Below are positions 34,850 to 47,858 of a DNA stretch of 64,000 bases, one piece after another (the stretch's first letter is position 1; the number at the start of each line of letters is the position of its first letter). The DNA is taken from positions 124,001-188,000 of the forward strand of contig CP137325.1 in the NCBI GenBank assembly GCA_033182465.1, in the 5' to 3' direction. The notes under the pieces are model-generated. The model was not told the origin of the DNA. It was given only the letters and a program-made list of their open reading frames with translations, and made no database searches. The position numbers and the translations under genes were made by a program. The DNA is from Sanghuangporus weigelae. Taxonomy: Eukaryota; Basidiomycota; Agaricomycetes; Hymenochaetales; Hymenochaetaceae.

Positions 34850-35645
34850 TAGTTACTCTTAGTAGATTGCGCACACTCGTCCCGCAAATCTCACGGACGA
34901 AATAATCAGTCGGTCCCATGATCTCCCAGCATCAATTGAATTCTCAGATGAAACTGCCTCATTGACATCGGGTAAGTAGTCCAGCACGCCTGAAAGCAGT
35001 GACGGAATGGCGAATACACGCCTGAAACGCGTTGTGTTGACGTAGTTGTAGGCTGGGGGCAGTGATATCAGCCACTCTGCGCAATTAGATCTGGCAGCGC
35101 TCACTGTCTGGCAAGATCAATTGATTAATATTGTCAGAATTTAGAAGAGCGAGTTGTATACATTGCTATTATATGCTCGATCTCGCCGTTAGTGACTGTC
35201 TGGAACATGACAAAAACAATCCGACGGGCTTTGAAATGCCAGCTAAATTTGTTCGTATTTATTACGGAGAGAGGAGATGTATGTGTACCTGTGAAGAAGA
35301 CGCTACATCCTCGCTGGTCTAATGGTTCTCGTTCTTACTTTGATGGGCCGGTTTCGATTCCCGAGCATGCATGGTTTTTTTCTCCTTTGTGGGGGCTCTT
35401 ACGTAATAAATCGACTCGCCGTATCGAGACGCGAGAGGATTCCGGTCGCGCATTGCACTGCTTCACTCACGAAGTAGCTGTCAATCAGTGTATCAGGGCT
35501 ATGCTCTTGATCGACTACTAAAAGAACGTCTCGAGCACCTGATAATCTCCCAGACGTTATCTATGTACTTCCAGTAGCGTCACTAGTAATAGTACTACTA
35601 GGTTGAGTCGAGTCATCCAACCCAGTCTTGTCTGTTCCGTGAAGC
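34850..35645. other. Intergenic; contains a tRNA-like sequence
   Basis: Promoter region of the Zn2Cys6 gene. At 35315-35325 there is an A-box-like TGGTCTAATGG and at 35351-35361 a near B-box GTTTCGATTCC, followed by CCGAGCATGC. Spacing is too short and no acceptor stem can be paired, so it is at best a tRNA relic (closest to fungal tRNA-Pro). No protein gene recognised. Confidence 0.4.
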
Positions 35646-38600
35646 ATGCCAATGGATGCTCCAGGAGACGTGCTCGAGGGCGATGGTCAGGAATCGTGGC
35701 TGCCGCGTCCACCTAAAGGCAAGCGTACTGTCTTGACCAAGTACGCTCGTCATGCTTGTGCTCAGTGTAGGAAAGCGTACGTTGTTCATTCGTCTTTCTG
35801 TTCTTTCTTCTGCTTTGCTGTGACACTTGACTGTGTTTGACTTGTCGCTATTTGCGATGCTCTTTGTTATCTGTACCAAGTAGGAGCTAATTAGTATCGT
35901 AGGAAGACTAGGTGCGAAGGCGGGAAGCCGGTCTGCGAACGATGCCAGAAGACTGGGCATGAGGTAAGTGCCGCATAGTTCGAGCGTTTTTTGCGGGCGT
36001 CTATTGACGCTCGTCATAGTGCAACTGGACGCTCGAGGACGCTCGCCGGCCGCTCACTCGAGCGCACGAGCAGGCTCTCAAGCACCAGAACGCACTGCTC
36101 CGCGCTGAAGTCGATCGACTCACTCGGGAGGTTGAGAGTTTGCGAGCACAGGTCTCCACCGGCTCTGCAAGCTCGAATCCACCGAGTGTTGCTGGCCTTT
36201 CGAGTCCTGGTCTCAAAGACATCTCAAGCAGTTACGCTGAGCAGCAGCGGATTGTCGCCTCTGGTCCTTCTGTTCAAAGTGACTCACCTGGTCCTCGGTC
36301 TGCCTCGGCTCCGGGCCGTAGCTCCGGATCTGCGCAGGAAGCCAGTCCAGATGCAGATTCTCCGTTGTGGGGAATTGTCCCGGTGGAGGACATCGCCAGT
36401 GATGCGCAAGAGGATGTTGATATAGCTCATGCGAGTCATAGTGATGAGGATGGACGTGGTCCCGAGACTGAGTTCGACTGCGACGTCGAGAGTGCTTATG
36501 AGAGCGATGAGGACAGTGACGATAGTGATGATGATGTGGACAAGGCGTTGGTTGCGCCGACGAAGACGCTGTTTGTAAGTACTTGTTCATTCTACAAAGG
36601 TGGTGAGGACTAATAAGCCATTTGTCCATTGGTAGAGTGAACAAGATGATCTCCACCATTACGGTCTTACATCCGTCTTCCGTCTACGCCGCCGCGACTC
36701 CCGTCATAACATCCAGTCCCAACGTCTCAAGGCTGGTGATAGTGCTGCAAGTGGATATGACTCCGTTTCGTCTCAAGGTGATGTCCGCACGGCTCACGGT
36801 CAATCTGGACAGAGGTCTCTCCGCTCTATCCTATCGTCGTCTGCTGCAAATGAGGCGACTGGAGGACCACCTGCTCGTTCTGGTCGTTCATCTCGTACAC
36901 AATACCGGGACAACAATCAATTTTCTTTTCTCGGCTTCACTCCCTCTCAAGACGCTGGCGCTGTCAGCGACGTCAAAAATAAGAGGGACAGGAAGGGCAA
37001 ACGGAGGCAACCACATTCTTATCCTGGTGAAGCACTGCGTACCCGGACAAGCTCTCCTGTTTGCACGCAGAAGCATATCCTTCTCGTGGGCGATTTAGAA
37101 GACGAGTCTACAACAGTTTGGAAGGGATGTGAATGCCAGAGCGATTGCTGGAATCGTTGGCTGCCGAAGGGTGTCCCGCTTTCAAGGAGAGAGCATGATA
37201 TGTGGGTTCCTTGCTATCTTAATTATATCTTGCTAGATCATGATTTTTCGTTCCAGCATCCTTGACCGCATGTTTCTCTTCTTTACCTCCTGGTGCATGC
37301 GTCTTATACCAGAGTACTTCCTGAGAGACATGTACACTTTTCTCCATCCCTCGCAATCGCTTCCTGGTCATGTCCTCCATAATAAGGCCTATTCATTCGG
37401 TTCATCGGCTCTCGCGCATTCGCGCCCGTCAACCTCCCTTCCACGACTTGCACATTACTCACCGTTCCTGCACAACATGTTCCTCGCTGTCGGGACGGCT
37501 TTCTCTTCCGATCCCGAGATACGCAAACCTGAAACGAGAGCACGCTTCGCCGACGAGGGCAAGGCGTACATCGAGGAAGAGTGTTCGCGCCCGAATATCA
37601 GCACTGTTCAGGCGCTAGGACTGTTGGCGAGTTATTATAGTGGACAGGGTCAACAGACACTCGGTTTTACTTATTTCGGTGAGTGTTCATGATATATAGC
37701 ATTTTCATTTTCTGTTTGTTTACTATGTGTGTACAGGCATGTCAACTCGTATCGCTCAAGCTCTTGGTCTCTTCGCGGATTGTACCCCGCTTCTCCGCGC
37801 AGGTCGACTGCAACCTAGACAGGTATTCGACAGGACGTGGTGTTATCATATGGCTGCGGCGAATGATGCCTGCTGGAGTCTTTACGTCGGCAGAGAGTGT
37901 GGGATCCCTCTCTCTCCTGCTGCGAATGCAAAGAGGCAGACGTCTGGAAATAATAATCAGGCGAACAGTGGTTCCACAAGCGATTTGGGAAACTTGGGTA
38001 AATCGGCATCGGCATCGACCAAGAATCTGCCGCGAGCGTTCTCTATGGATGACCCGTTCTGCCTGAGCGTGGTTGCAGGGGGCGGGATAGGCGAGAGTCT
38101 GGATCAAATGACATGGCGCATGCGAGGAATGCCTGATACTGGGTCAAATAATATCTCTGTCCCACAGTGCAAGACATTTACGACTTTTATGTGGGGCTGT
38201 CAATTGATGAAGATTGGGAGGTCTGTTATGGACCTGATGTGCGTTTTTTCTGTTATTGGTACGTCAAGATATGTTACTGATTGTGATGTTTTTCTCCCAG
38301 GAACCGTTTGGCCTCATCGGATAGTGCCACGGAGATAAAATTGTTGATTGCGGACATCGAGTGCGTTCCAATATCCTGCATCTGGTGCATCTATGCTTAT
38401 TGTATCATTGAAGTATTCAACTTGATGCTTGGCGTCAAGACCTACCGGCCGAGCTGAAGCTGACTCCTGCGAATGAGATGATGGCATTACCACACAAGCT
38501 CATGTTGCACACAGCCTTCTGGTGGCAGCACATCCTTTTGCATCGTCCCTTCTACCAACGAAATCGTTCGAAGTCTATGGACTCGCTCTTCAGTGTAACG

Positions 38601-39937
38601 GTAAGGAATTATCCCAGTCTGCAGAGATGCCTACTTAAGCCAATCTAAAATAGCGTTGCAATGTCGCTGCTCGCGAAATTCTCAATATTTTGCGTCTGTG
38701 GCGCAAGATATACGGAACAGTGCGATTCTGTCCTATCACACTAATCCAGACGATATTCGCCGCTGGAACGATATACATACTGCAAGCGATGCAGGCAGCG
38801 TCGGGTCGACGGCCTGCAATGCAGTCTCAAGCGTCTGCGCTCGACAACCTCGAAGAGCTCGTCGGATATCTCCGAGAGGTCTCTGAGAGCTGGGAGGCGG
38901 CAACGCGTATCGCAGATATATTTGAGAAGTTGCTCAAAGAGCAGAGGAGAGTCATGCTCTCGGGTGTGAGTGCGGGTGGTCTCAGGAAGAAGGGATCAAA
39001 AAAGAGGAGGAAGCTTGAGACGTTGAGGGAGAATGAGAGCACTGTCCATGCCGCGCGTGAGGCGTCGGCGGACCGTGGCCGTGCTCTTGAACCGTTGCAG
39101 TCTTTATCTGATGTGAAGACGGACGATGGAGGCGAGATGTCATCCCCGGCTATGCAGCCTTCAGCAACCAATCCTGCCGTTCATCTTCAACGTCTTTCTT
39201 CTAACGGATCCCAACAAGCTTCCTTCTCTCCTTCGCTTCAAACTTATCCTATCGCAGGAGTCTCGCCAACTTTTATTTCTCCGATTGGTGATACTGCTCC
39301 GTTATCCTTCGCATATAAGCAAGGGAGTCAAGACTCTAATGATCCTGCTGTCACCACCAGTCCTGACGTGCAGGAATTTCCAGGGGCGAACATACCCTCG
39401 TATCCGACTGGCTACCTCTCAGATGAGTCGTATTTATCGGATGCTGGACCGGCATTCATGAACGTTGAGGATTTCAGCTTCTTCTTCCCGAATTCCACCC
39501 CGGATTCGTCTACCTCTCCATCTCAGTCGACAAATGGTTTCATGCCCAATGCCGATTTCAGTTTCTTATTTAATATAGATACTGAAGTTAATATGGACGT
39601 CATTATGCCTGGATTGAGCTTATTCGATCCTACCGGGTTGACTTCTGGCGTTGACGGAGCAAGTTCGTCACAAGCTTCGCCGACTGAACTCGGATCGGAT
39701 AACCCAACTGGGATTGGTTTGAACGTGTATGCAGGCGCGATCGCGAGCGATGTGGATCTGGAGGGCTTGACGAACGCAAGCACAAGTGGTCCCACGCCTG
39801 GCGATACCGATCTCGATTTCCAGTCAGGAATCGGGATGCACACCCCTAGTGCTGCGAATGGCGTAGAGTGCATGGACGATCGTACGCGCGCTCTATATGA
39901 TATGCTCGCTGCTCTGAACTATCAGCAGCAGTTCTAA
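35646..39937 (+). CDS. Zn2Cys6 fungal transcription factor
   Basis: Nuclear regulator binding CGG-type sites as a dimer. Nine exons fit: 35646-35776, 35903-35963, 36020-36574, 36636-37201, 37257-37678, 37737-38238, 38301-38360, 38414-38600, 38654-39937, giving 1255 residues in frame. The six-cysteine cluster is assembled over three exons: ACAQCRKAKTRCEGGKPVCE, then RCQKTGHECNW (about residues 37-67). A coiled-coil linker follows (ALKHQNALLRAEVDRLTREV). Next is an acidic stretch, then the middle homology region: LPKGVPLSRREHD, LDRMFLFFTSWCMRLIPEYF, HYSPFLHNMFLAVGTAFSSD, TRIAQALGLFADC. The last exon has a basic patch and a Ser/Pro/Asp-rich, likely activating tail. Target genes unknown; it is not clearly tied to its neighbours. 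Confidence 0.9.
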
Positions 39938-40504
39938 TCACTCAATTGGTAATGGTCCATATGCATATTTATTGGCTACTCATAATGTTCGCTGGCCGGA
40001 CTACATCTTTTCTAGCTGTTTTTTGATCACTCAATCAATGTATCCTTACTACATTTTACAATGGCAATTTAGTATTGGTTATTTATCAACTTCTTTGGGC
40101 TGCATGATCATGGGTGTGCGTCGTTGAATGGAATCACGATCATTCGCAGAGCCTCTTGGAAGTTGGAGCAAACATACTGTCTTGGTCTTGGAAGTGCGCT
40201 AGTATTCTTTCGGTCATCGCGTAACACGGGTGCAAAGGCTTGGGTATACCAGTGGTATATCCTCAACACAGGATATACTTATAAGAGAACTGAAAGAGCT
40301 TAGATTTCAACCAGATGCGATTCGGCACTCGCTTTTTCTAAAGTGATAGGATCCTCACCAAGTTGTGATCGGACAGCTTGTGGTGAGCGGAGAGGATTCA
40401 GAACCAGACCGGACAGATCAAAAAAGTGCCATTAATACTATATACGTCTATGAAGTCTAAGTAGTAATATCTCAAAGCCATCAAGCCATCAAGTGTGAAA
40501 CCTT
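39938..40504. other. Convergent intergenic gap
   Basis: 3' regions of the regulator and of the mannosidase, which converge here. No gene seen. Confidence 0.5.
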
Positions 40505-42866
40505 TTACCGCCCCGGAATCCTATATGCTTCTTTCTCATCCCTACTCCATTCAAAGATCGGGAACGGATGCGCTTCGGTGTTAAGGACGAACTTATCCAT
40601 TGGGATCGGGTCTTTGTCGAGCGGGAGGAACATCAGGTAGAGGTACTTCCAGGTTTCCGCTAGTGCGTAGCTATACGGACGATTCGTGAGGGTGAAGTAA
40701 ATAGATAGTGATAGAGAGGGCGTACCTAGGCATCTCATCGAGAGGGACGAACTCTTCTGGCATGCGCCAATCCATGATGCTAACGCTTGCGTATCCTTGC
40801 GGCATGCGACAGTTTGCCTCGATGGCGAGGAAGATCTGCCATGCCCGGTCTCGCCAGACCTCGTCGCCCGTTGTACGCCACATGACGTACAAGCTTTCAA
40901 TTGTCTGGAATTTACGTGCATGAGCATGAGCCAGGGAAGAGGTAGAGAAAAAAGGAAGGCAAAGAGAATGAACGTCGCGCACCTCAGGTCTCAGCAAGAA
41001 CTTGTGCTGCAGCGGGAAGTACTCTTTCCTCTCATCGCTTGCATTAGGCATTGGCTCTGTCACGCCTCCCTCTCCATTCTTCATAGGTACTCCGGGCGGT
41101 GATCCCTTACCCCCATCCTTCCTCCACCTCTCAAGCGCATCGAACCAGTTTTCGTCCGTCCTTAACTTCACCATGCCGTCACCGTCATCGTAATCTCCAG
41201 TTCGATACGGAATCCATTCCCCACCGGGCCTTAGCCTCCCGTGGTCCATCCTCTCGAACAACACCTCTTCGGGCGCTAGTCCGTGCGAATCGTCGGCGTA
41301 CATGAGCCAACAGCTGTACGCAAGTCCTTCTGCAGCCCACTTGTGGAGCGCGCGTTCTGCCGGAGGGAGCTCCTCGCCTAGAGAGTGAACTCCTAGAGCG
41401 AGGAGACCCGGGAGGAAGCAGGATAAGTGCTCGAACTTGCGAGAGGGTTCGACTTGTAAGACGGAAGGATCAGATGGAGAGGTAGAGACAAAGCCGTCCG
41501 TCACGTAGAGAATCTGACGATTAGGTGAAAGGTAGAGTAGGTCTTTGATCATGCCGGTCATGGATGAGATGTCTGGAATGGGATATAATTAAAATAGAAG
41601 AAATGTTGGATTGACAAAAGACACAAACACATGTCGCGTAACCGCGTTTCGGTCTTATTTGATAGAAGGTACTGTTTCAAGAGATATTCATATGCACTGT
41701 CAGCCAACGCTCCGATGGTGAGGTGACCTTCGCGACAATTTCAGTTTGAAATGATCACAAGAGAGTAAGCAGGGATCTCACTGTCAGCCATCTCTCCTGT
41801 AGTAACATTCCACTCAGTATACCACATCCCATTTGGCAGTTGATTTCTTTCGAACCAGTCCCAGGTCCTATCCGACTAGAAAGAGCTGTCAGCACTCGAT
41901 CTACAATCCAAGGAGATCGATACGTACCAAAGTATAATACTTCCGATTTCCAGTCAAATGCGCGAGGTACTTGTACTCCATCTGACATGATGCTATTTCG
42001 GCCAAAACGACATTTTGATCCCTAGGACCGAGGTCGACCTCTCCACTTCGCCGTTCATCAGCAAACAAGTTCTCTTTCAATATGATAGCGGAAGCTAGGC
42101 CTACGTGTCCGGGTTGATCATAAATGCTGGCATACCAGTCTCGGTGTTAAATGTAGGGAGCAGTTTTTGGCCAAGCTCGTCGGCCTTGTTCAGGAGCACC
42201 CGGCGACCCGAAAGTGCATATGCGGAAAGAAGGCCGCCTAGATAGCGGATAACGGTTTCAAAGAACATAACGTCGTATCTCTACAACAAACGAATCAGAT
42301 CCATAATTTCCAAGAATATTATAGCGCTACGTACGCGGTGTTTACTAAAGTTCACTGCGGAGATGTAGTTCACCGCGCGCTCGAACTGAGGTTTCATATT
42401 CATGAGCCAGAGCGTATCGAGTGAATCAAACATGGAAACACCCCATCCATTAAAACTGTATCAGAACCCTCAATAAACAAATCCCAACATCACAAACTAT
42501 AAATAGAACTTACTTCTGGATACTCGCATTCCTCAATGGTCTCAACTCGTCTGCGGGTATCGCCCACCGCTCATACGCAGAATACGCATGTCCGAACGCC
42601 TCTTTTACCGCTTCTGCTCTCCTCTCTCTTGGCCAATGGCTGTAATCTGGTTTATCTGCAGGAAATAACCGCCACTTGGTGCGCAAAGCTGATGAAGATG
42701 GCCAGAGGAGATACAACGCAAAACAAAAGAGAGAAGCGGAAATAATGAGGGTCGTACGCGAGCGGGTGTATACATGACGCGTTAGGAATCGGTGAATTGG
42801 CGCTGAGTCAAGCAGGCTCTGGCTGCTGCGAGTGTGATGCTTTTGACGCGAGTGAGAGGGGAGCAT
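40505..42866 (-). CDS. GH47 mannosyl-oligosaccharide 1,2-alpha-mannosidase
   Basis: Trims alpha-1,2-linked mannose from N-glycans in the ER or Golgi, calcium-dependent, type II membrane protein. A cytoplasmic head is followed by one membrane segment (TTLIISASLFCFALYLLWP, about residues 38-56) and a stem. The catalytic barrel shows AFGHAYSAYERWA, NGWGVSMFDSLDTLWL, FETVIRYLGGLLSAYALSG, KLLPTFNTETGMPAF, QMEYKYLAHLTGNRKYY, FEHLSCFLPGLLALG, the catalytic Glu in FLLRPE, and the calcium-binding NTEAHPFP near the C-terminus. Many short introns; the stop is at 40505-40507. Length and motifs are those of a complete enzyme. Whether it acts as the ER mannosidase I or a Golgi form cannot be told from sequence alone. 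Confidence 0.92.
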
Positions 42867-43931
42867 CTTGTCTCTCTCAGACTAAGGTAACGGCTGGTAA
42901 CGGTCTAGTCCGTAGAGCTGTGCATCAACATGAGCAAAGTGCACCCGATAGCTGAGTATGCAAAGTCAAGACCGAGAGATACGAGCCCCTAATTTCGACG
43001 GACAAACCGACTTGGCTTGAGAGCTGAGACAATGTTGATCGTAAGCTGCTGAATGCTTGTCGCGACTGAAGATGATAGTTGAAGACAAGGAAGAGTCCCA
43101 GTCTCATATTTTAAGTTTGATTTTGTCTCCATCTGTCTCTTTCAATCTGTCTCTTTCGCTTTGACCGCAGCAGCGTCATGTTCTCACGATCACACCCATC
43201 ATGACAATTTCTCGCCTTTTTCCCTCAGCATTCTTTTCTCCTCTGTTCCATAGCCATAGAAATACCCATCCTCAAGTTTAATCAAATACTTGTTAGTGCC
43301 GAAAGGTCTTCAAACACTGAAGGTCACGGATGGCTTTCTGTTGTTCAAGCTGTCCACGCAACTACTGTACAATAGTCGCCGGTTGTTCCTATATCAGTCT
43401 GAGGTTTGACGAATAAATATTTGCCTCCTCCAGTAAGTCCGTTTCTTCGTCATTATTTACTTAGAGCTGAGTTCTGACTCTTAATTGCCAGTCAAAGATC
43501 CGATGAGGTTGAATTGAGCCGGGCCGTTGATTGTTTTCTTTCTTGTTTTCTTCGGAACAGGGATCTCCAACTTTCTGTCGCTCGCAAGCGATTCTCACTG
43601 GCGTACAATTTCGGTTCGACAGAGTTAGCTTCTCGGTCCTTCTCCTATCCGATCATTTGTGCAGTCTATTACACGGATTGCAATCATCATCTACAGATGA
43701 TAAGCATTTGGACCTGGACGGTCTACAGTACACCTTGCTCTCAAGGTATAATACTTTATGTCCTTCAGTTTCCGACAGCGATACTCATTTTCTCAGAGGC
43801 CTGCGTAGGATCCTCAGAGTTGCAACGCGATTGGTGTCCATGAAAGCTGCAGACTGAAGAATTCCTCTGCAATCCACAGCTGTACCCAATGTGGTACGCC
43901 TAGTAAATCGGATAATGTCAATAAGACTGAC
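42867..43931. other. Intergenic, no confident gene
   Basis: Upstream of the mannosidase. Frames at 43514-43857 on the plus strand overlap each other and show no motif or clear splice logic. Confidence 0.45.
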
Positions 43932-44222
43932 ATGTTTCTCATTGCTCCGTCCGATGATCTGAATGCACTGCTCGCATCAAAGATGGCCAGGAAGGAGCAT
44001 ATGCTCAGAACTCTACTGGGCACTGGGATTTCGGCCGGAGCCATTCTGCATATCTCGGCTTGGATTTGGCGGAGATTCCAGGCACGAGAGCTCCCGGATG
44101 ACATGGAACGATGCCGGCAAGCTCGTCGACGAGTTGTGTGGACCTCTGGAATGAAGGCGACACTGCTTGGACCGATATCCAAACCCGGAGTTGCCCGAGA
44201 AATAAAGGAACACATACCTTAG
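43932..44222 (+). CDS. Possible small protein, unknown
   Basis: Open frame of 96 codons from an ATG; the same frame stays open upstream to about 43806, where it includes a CTQCGTPS sequence. The peptide is fairly ordinary in composition (LLGTGISAGAILHISAWIWR, then a basic ERCRQARRRVVW). It might be the last exon of a small gene or mere chance; no homologue recognised and no TATA or clear start context. Confidence 0.25.
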   Translation: MFLIAPSDDLNALLASKMARKEHMLRTLLGTGISAGAILHISAWIWRRFQARELPDDMERCRQARRRVVWTSGMKATLLGPISKPGVAREIKEHIP

Positions 44223-44636
44223 ATTATAAAGCTATTACGAACTGAGTCAAGTAAGTCCTCTCGTGTTTTCGCTATTTTTTCGGTGTTATTTATTACGAAT
44301 CTCGATAACACAACTTGTTAGCGTCTGAGTTTATGACTCATTGACTGCATCGGCCTGTTCTTATCACGTTCCCGAGTCCGGCCTCATTGCTAACGCCAAC
44401 GGCGGCCACCAAACTTCCAGACGTTGGTACCCCGAGAATGTTCTTCCTTCTGAGGATAAATAGAATATACCAGATCTTCAATGAACACTGTCGATGATAC
44501 ATCTATACCTCGTCTCTCATCTGACGCTCTCTGAAACGACTCGAAATCGTTGAGAATGGTTTCATGTGCGATTCTGGAATGTATGACTAGATGTCTCTGA
44601 CGTTCCTGCGCATTGAACAAAGAAGAACACATTTGT
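44223..44636. other. Distal promoter region of the first transporter
   Basis: No gene recognised. Confidence 0.4.
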
Positions 44637-44650
44637 TGGCTGACATCATC
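44637..44650. promoter_or_regulatory. Element shared by both transporter promoters (copy 1)
   Basis: TGGCTGACATCATC, 335 bp before the ATG of the first transporter. The identical 14-mer is found 327 bp before the ATG of the second. The TGACATCA core resembles a bZIP (CRE-like) site. The factor is unknown. Confidence 0.5.
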
Positions 44651-44756
44651 ACGCTTGGCGCGGTATCGTGACCCGAAGGTCGAAAACCCGGAGAATGAGC
44701 TTCAACAGACTCTCGGAGTTCATGCGCCCGGGTGAGCTCGTGCCTGATGTGTAGAA

Positions 44757-44764
44757 CATATAAA
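44757..44764 (+). promoter_or_regulatory. TATA box, first transporter
   Basis: CATATAAA, 215 bp before the ATG and 120 bp after the shared 14-mer; the second transporter has the same octamer at nearly the same place. A second candidate, CTATAAAG, lies near 44870. Confidence 0.5.
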
Positions 44765-44971
44765 TTGTCATGCCTCGCCATCTTTCTGCTCCGCTGCAAG
44801 CCCGACTCACATCCTTCTATTGACATTAAAGCTCCCGCTTGCCTCGTGCCTCCTATCAACTCGCCTTCTATAAAGCACAGACCCCACACCTTCCCCAACC
44901 CCCATTACTCCTATTTGGATAGAATCATCTCTCTTCTTCCTTGACTAGTCTTCCGTTGCTGATTCGTCAAC

Positions 44972-47259
44972 ATGGAGAAGGCCGAGCTGAGGGAGAGTGT
45001 AGACCACCAAAACCGTGATCGCCAAAACCGTGATCTCCATCGTGGATTAGGTCACACCCTTTTCTATGTCAAAGGTCTGCCTGTCAGCATCTTCTCGATC
45101 GTCCTAGCAGGAATAGCGTCTATGGGTGGTTTCATCTTTGGTTACGACACTGGTCAGATCTCTGGTGAGTTGGTTGTTCTCCCTTTACAACATGACTTGC
45201 ATGCTGATCACTGCCTGCCTGTCTCGCGCAGATATGCTGCTCATGGACGACTTCTTGTCCCGATTTGGCGACTGTGATCCTGTAACTGGGATCTGCCATT
45301 TCAGCAATGTCCGGAGTGGTCTTATTGTCGCCTTGCTCAGTATCGGTACTCTGTTCGGTGCACTTCTCGGCGCTCCGTAAGTTCATCATTCGCTTTGGGC
45401 TTTGATATCTGTGCATACGTATTCATGCATATGTCTCTTGATAGACTGGCAGATATCTTTGGCCGTAGGAATGCGATGTCTATCGAATGTGTGATATTCA
45501 CGATTGGCATAGTCATCCAACTGGCTTCTATCTCTGCATGGTATCAGCTTGCTATCGGTCGTCTCATAGCTGGTGTCGGAGTCGGCGGCTTGTCCGCTGC
45601 TGTACCTATGTACCAAGGTTAGTGACTCTTTGCGAATATCGCTCGTAACCCGCTCACTAATTACATTACAACATTTACTCTATGCAGCTGAGACTGCTCC
45701 TGCACAAATTCGTGGTGCACTTACGGCAACGTACCAGTTGTTCATTACGTTCGGTATCTTGATAGCGTACTGTATCTGTATCGGGACGCGCTCGATAGAC
45801 GGTCCCGGATCATGGAGGACAGTCGTGGGCATTGGTCTCGTATTCTCAACCTTCCTGGGCGTAATGATCCAATTCATGCCCGAATCGCCCCGTTGGTGCG
45901 TCCGACGCGGGAGGGTAGAGCAGGCGCGCGCTGCGATTGCAAAAGTCCGCGCCTTACCCACAGACGACCCGATCGTCGAAACGGAAATGGAGGAAATCTT
46001 GGACAGTATCGAGGTTGAGTTGGGCGTGAGCAGAGAGAGGTTCCTTGCTGGAGATGCGCCTACGATGAGAGAGGTCATAGTTGCGCAGGGCGGCGGTGGA
46101 TCAACCACTCGGGAGGTCGCTAAGCAGTGGCTGAATCTTTTCAAGGGTTTCAAGCGCGGTTCCTCGCGTATTGGCTACCGAACGGTCTTAGGGATGACTC
46201 TGCAGGGTCTACAGCAACTAACTGGTGCGAATTACTTGTGCGTCGTCTTTTACTTACTTTATTAGATGTTTTTGTGTCTAAAGTTTGATTTATATCCCCT
46301 CAGCTTCTACTACGGCGCGTCAATCTTCCAGTCCGTCGGTATCTCAGATTCGTATGTGACGCAGATTATCTTGGGCGCTGTTAATTTCGTCACCACGTTC
46401 CCCGCACTATGGATCCTGGAGCGGTTCGGACGGAGACTTCCGCTCATTTACGGCGGTCTCTGGCAGAGTCTCTGGCTATTTGCGTTCGCTGCGGCCGGAA
46501 CAGCGAAGGACCCGACGGAAGATGAGGGTGTTGGCAAGTTCATGATTGTTGCTACATGCTTCTTCATTGCTGGGTTCGCTATGACTTGGGGACGTGAGTA
46601 TCTCTCTCGCCTTTCATCTCCTATCAGTTATTTACAAACTGACTTGGGCATTTAGCGGGAATTTGGATTCTCATGGGCGAAACCTTCCCGACGTACTCTC
46701 GTGCTCGACAAGGTGCTCTCGGTACCGCATCCAACTGGCTCTGGGTGAGTTTACTGTTCCTGTGTTTATTTCACTTGTCATGTATTCTAAACGCTTATTT
46801 GTTTTTTGAACAGAACTTCCTTTTGGCTTTCTTCACGCCCTTCATCGTCTCCGCCATCGACTTCCGTTACGGATTCGTCTTTGCATCGTGTAACTTCCTT
46901 GGCATGTTGGTCGTGTTCTTATTCCTGTACGAGTCGTCCGGCCTGACGTTGGAGAATGTCGATTTGGTGCGTTGAAATCCTTGCACATGCCGATCTATTC
47001 ACATTATATCTAACGTTGTGACTTTGTCCTTCAGATGTATCGTGACCCGAATGCAGTGCCGTGGAAATCGCGGTCGTGGTACCCAGCAGGCTACAATTCA
47101 CGTGCAGAAGTGGAAGCAGAGACACGGAAGGTTCTGGAGGAGAAGAAACAAGCGGAGACACGAAGGATTATGGAGGAGCATCAACAACACACGATCCCAA
47201 TGAAGCGAGACACCTCCTATGCTCCTAGTACCCCTGGGCACAATGATTCGGCCGCATGA
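44972..47259 (+). CDS. MFS sugar transporter (hexose type), first of tandem pair
   Basis: Proton-coupled uptake of hexose or a related sugar across the plasma membrane. Eight exons: 44972-45164, 45232-45376, 45445-45617, 45688-46237, 46304-46593, 46656-46744, 46814-46966, 47035-47259; 605 residues. Twelve membrane segments are expected. Sugar-porter motifs: GGFIFGYDTGQIS in helix 1, LADIFGRRNAM in loop 2-3, GRLIAGVGVGGLSAAVPMYQ, ETAPAQIRGAL, MPESPRW, GLQQLTGANYLFFYYG, ERFGRRLPLI and GETFPTYSRARQG. The cytoplasmic tail is charged (EEKKQAETRRIMEEHQQHT). The downstream gene is a duplicate with every intron in the same place. Substrate cannot be fixed by sequence; the GYDTGQIS class includes high-affinity glucose carriers of basidiomycetes. 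Confidence 0.92.
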
Positions 47260-47525
47260 CGGCTTCTTCCGTGATGCAGAACGATAACGGTGTAGATGTA
47301 CGTTTATAGGATGGACGACAAAGATAACGATCAGCTCTAACGACAGCCACTACTTACCCACGAAGACCCTCACTCACGAATCTAATCTTTTGATTATTCG
47401 CTTCATCATTAATTATTTTTTCCGTGCTTCTTCACAGGGATTCTGAGATGGGACGAGAAGAGATTCGAGATTTTGTAATTTGTGTTTGCTTTCTCCCTTA
47501 TCTTCACTTTTCCTCTGATATGTTT

Positions 47526-47858
47526 AGCACAACTCCGATTCGGGTTGTATTGTAGATGTAATTCATTCACTGTATACTACTGCCGTTATTGCGACATAGT
47601 TCATCAATGCATATTACTTCCTTACTCGAGTGTGCCGGCGATCAAGGCATTGTGTAAGAAAGTTCAGCGGGCGGAGGGTTTCAGTAGCACAACTCCGATT
47701 TGGGTTGTATGTATTGTAGATGTAATTCACTTCACTATATACAGTATATACTGCTGCCGTTATTTCATCAATGCATGTATCCTTCTACTTCTTTACTCGA
47801 GTGTGCTGGCCGATCAAGGTACTGTAAGAAAATTCAGCAGCGACCGGGGGTTTTCAGG
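47526..47858. repeat. Tandem duplication of about 160-170 bp
   Basis: Unit 1 (47526-47685) and unit 2 (47686 to about 47858) both run from AGCACAACTCCGATT through GTTGTAT...TGTAGATGTAATTCA, the TACT.CTGCCGTTATT block, CATCAATGCAT, ACTCGAGTGTGC and GATCAAGG to AAGAAA.TTCAGC. They differ by small indels. Located downstream of the first transporter. Confidence 0.85.

Noticed and set aside
34859-35104. 81-codon minus-strand frame beside the Tc1/mariner-type element
   Set aside because: No recognisable domain and no neighbouring exons; left as intergenic.
43514-43857. Two overlapping plus-strand frames before the possible small gene
   Set aside because: No family motif, no consistent splice sites linking them to the following frame.
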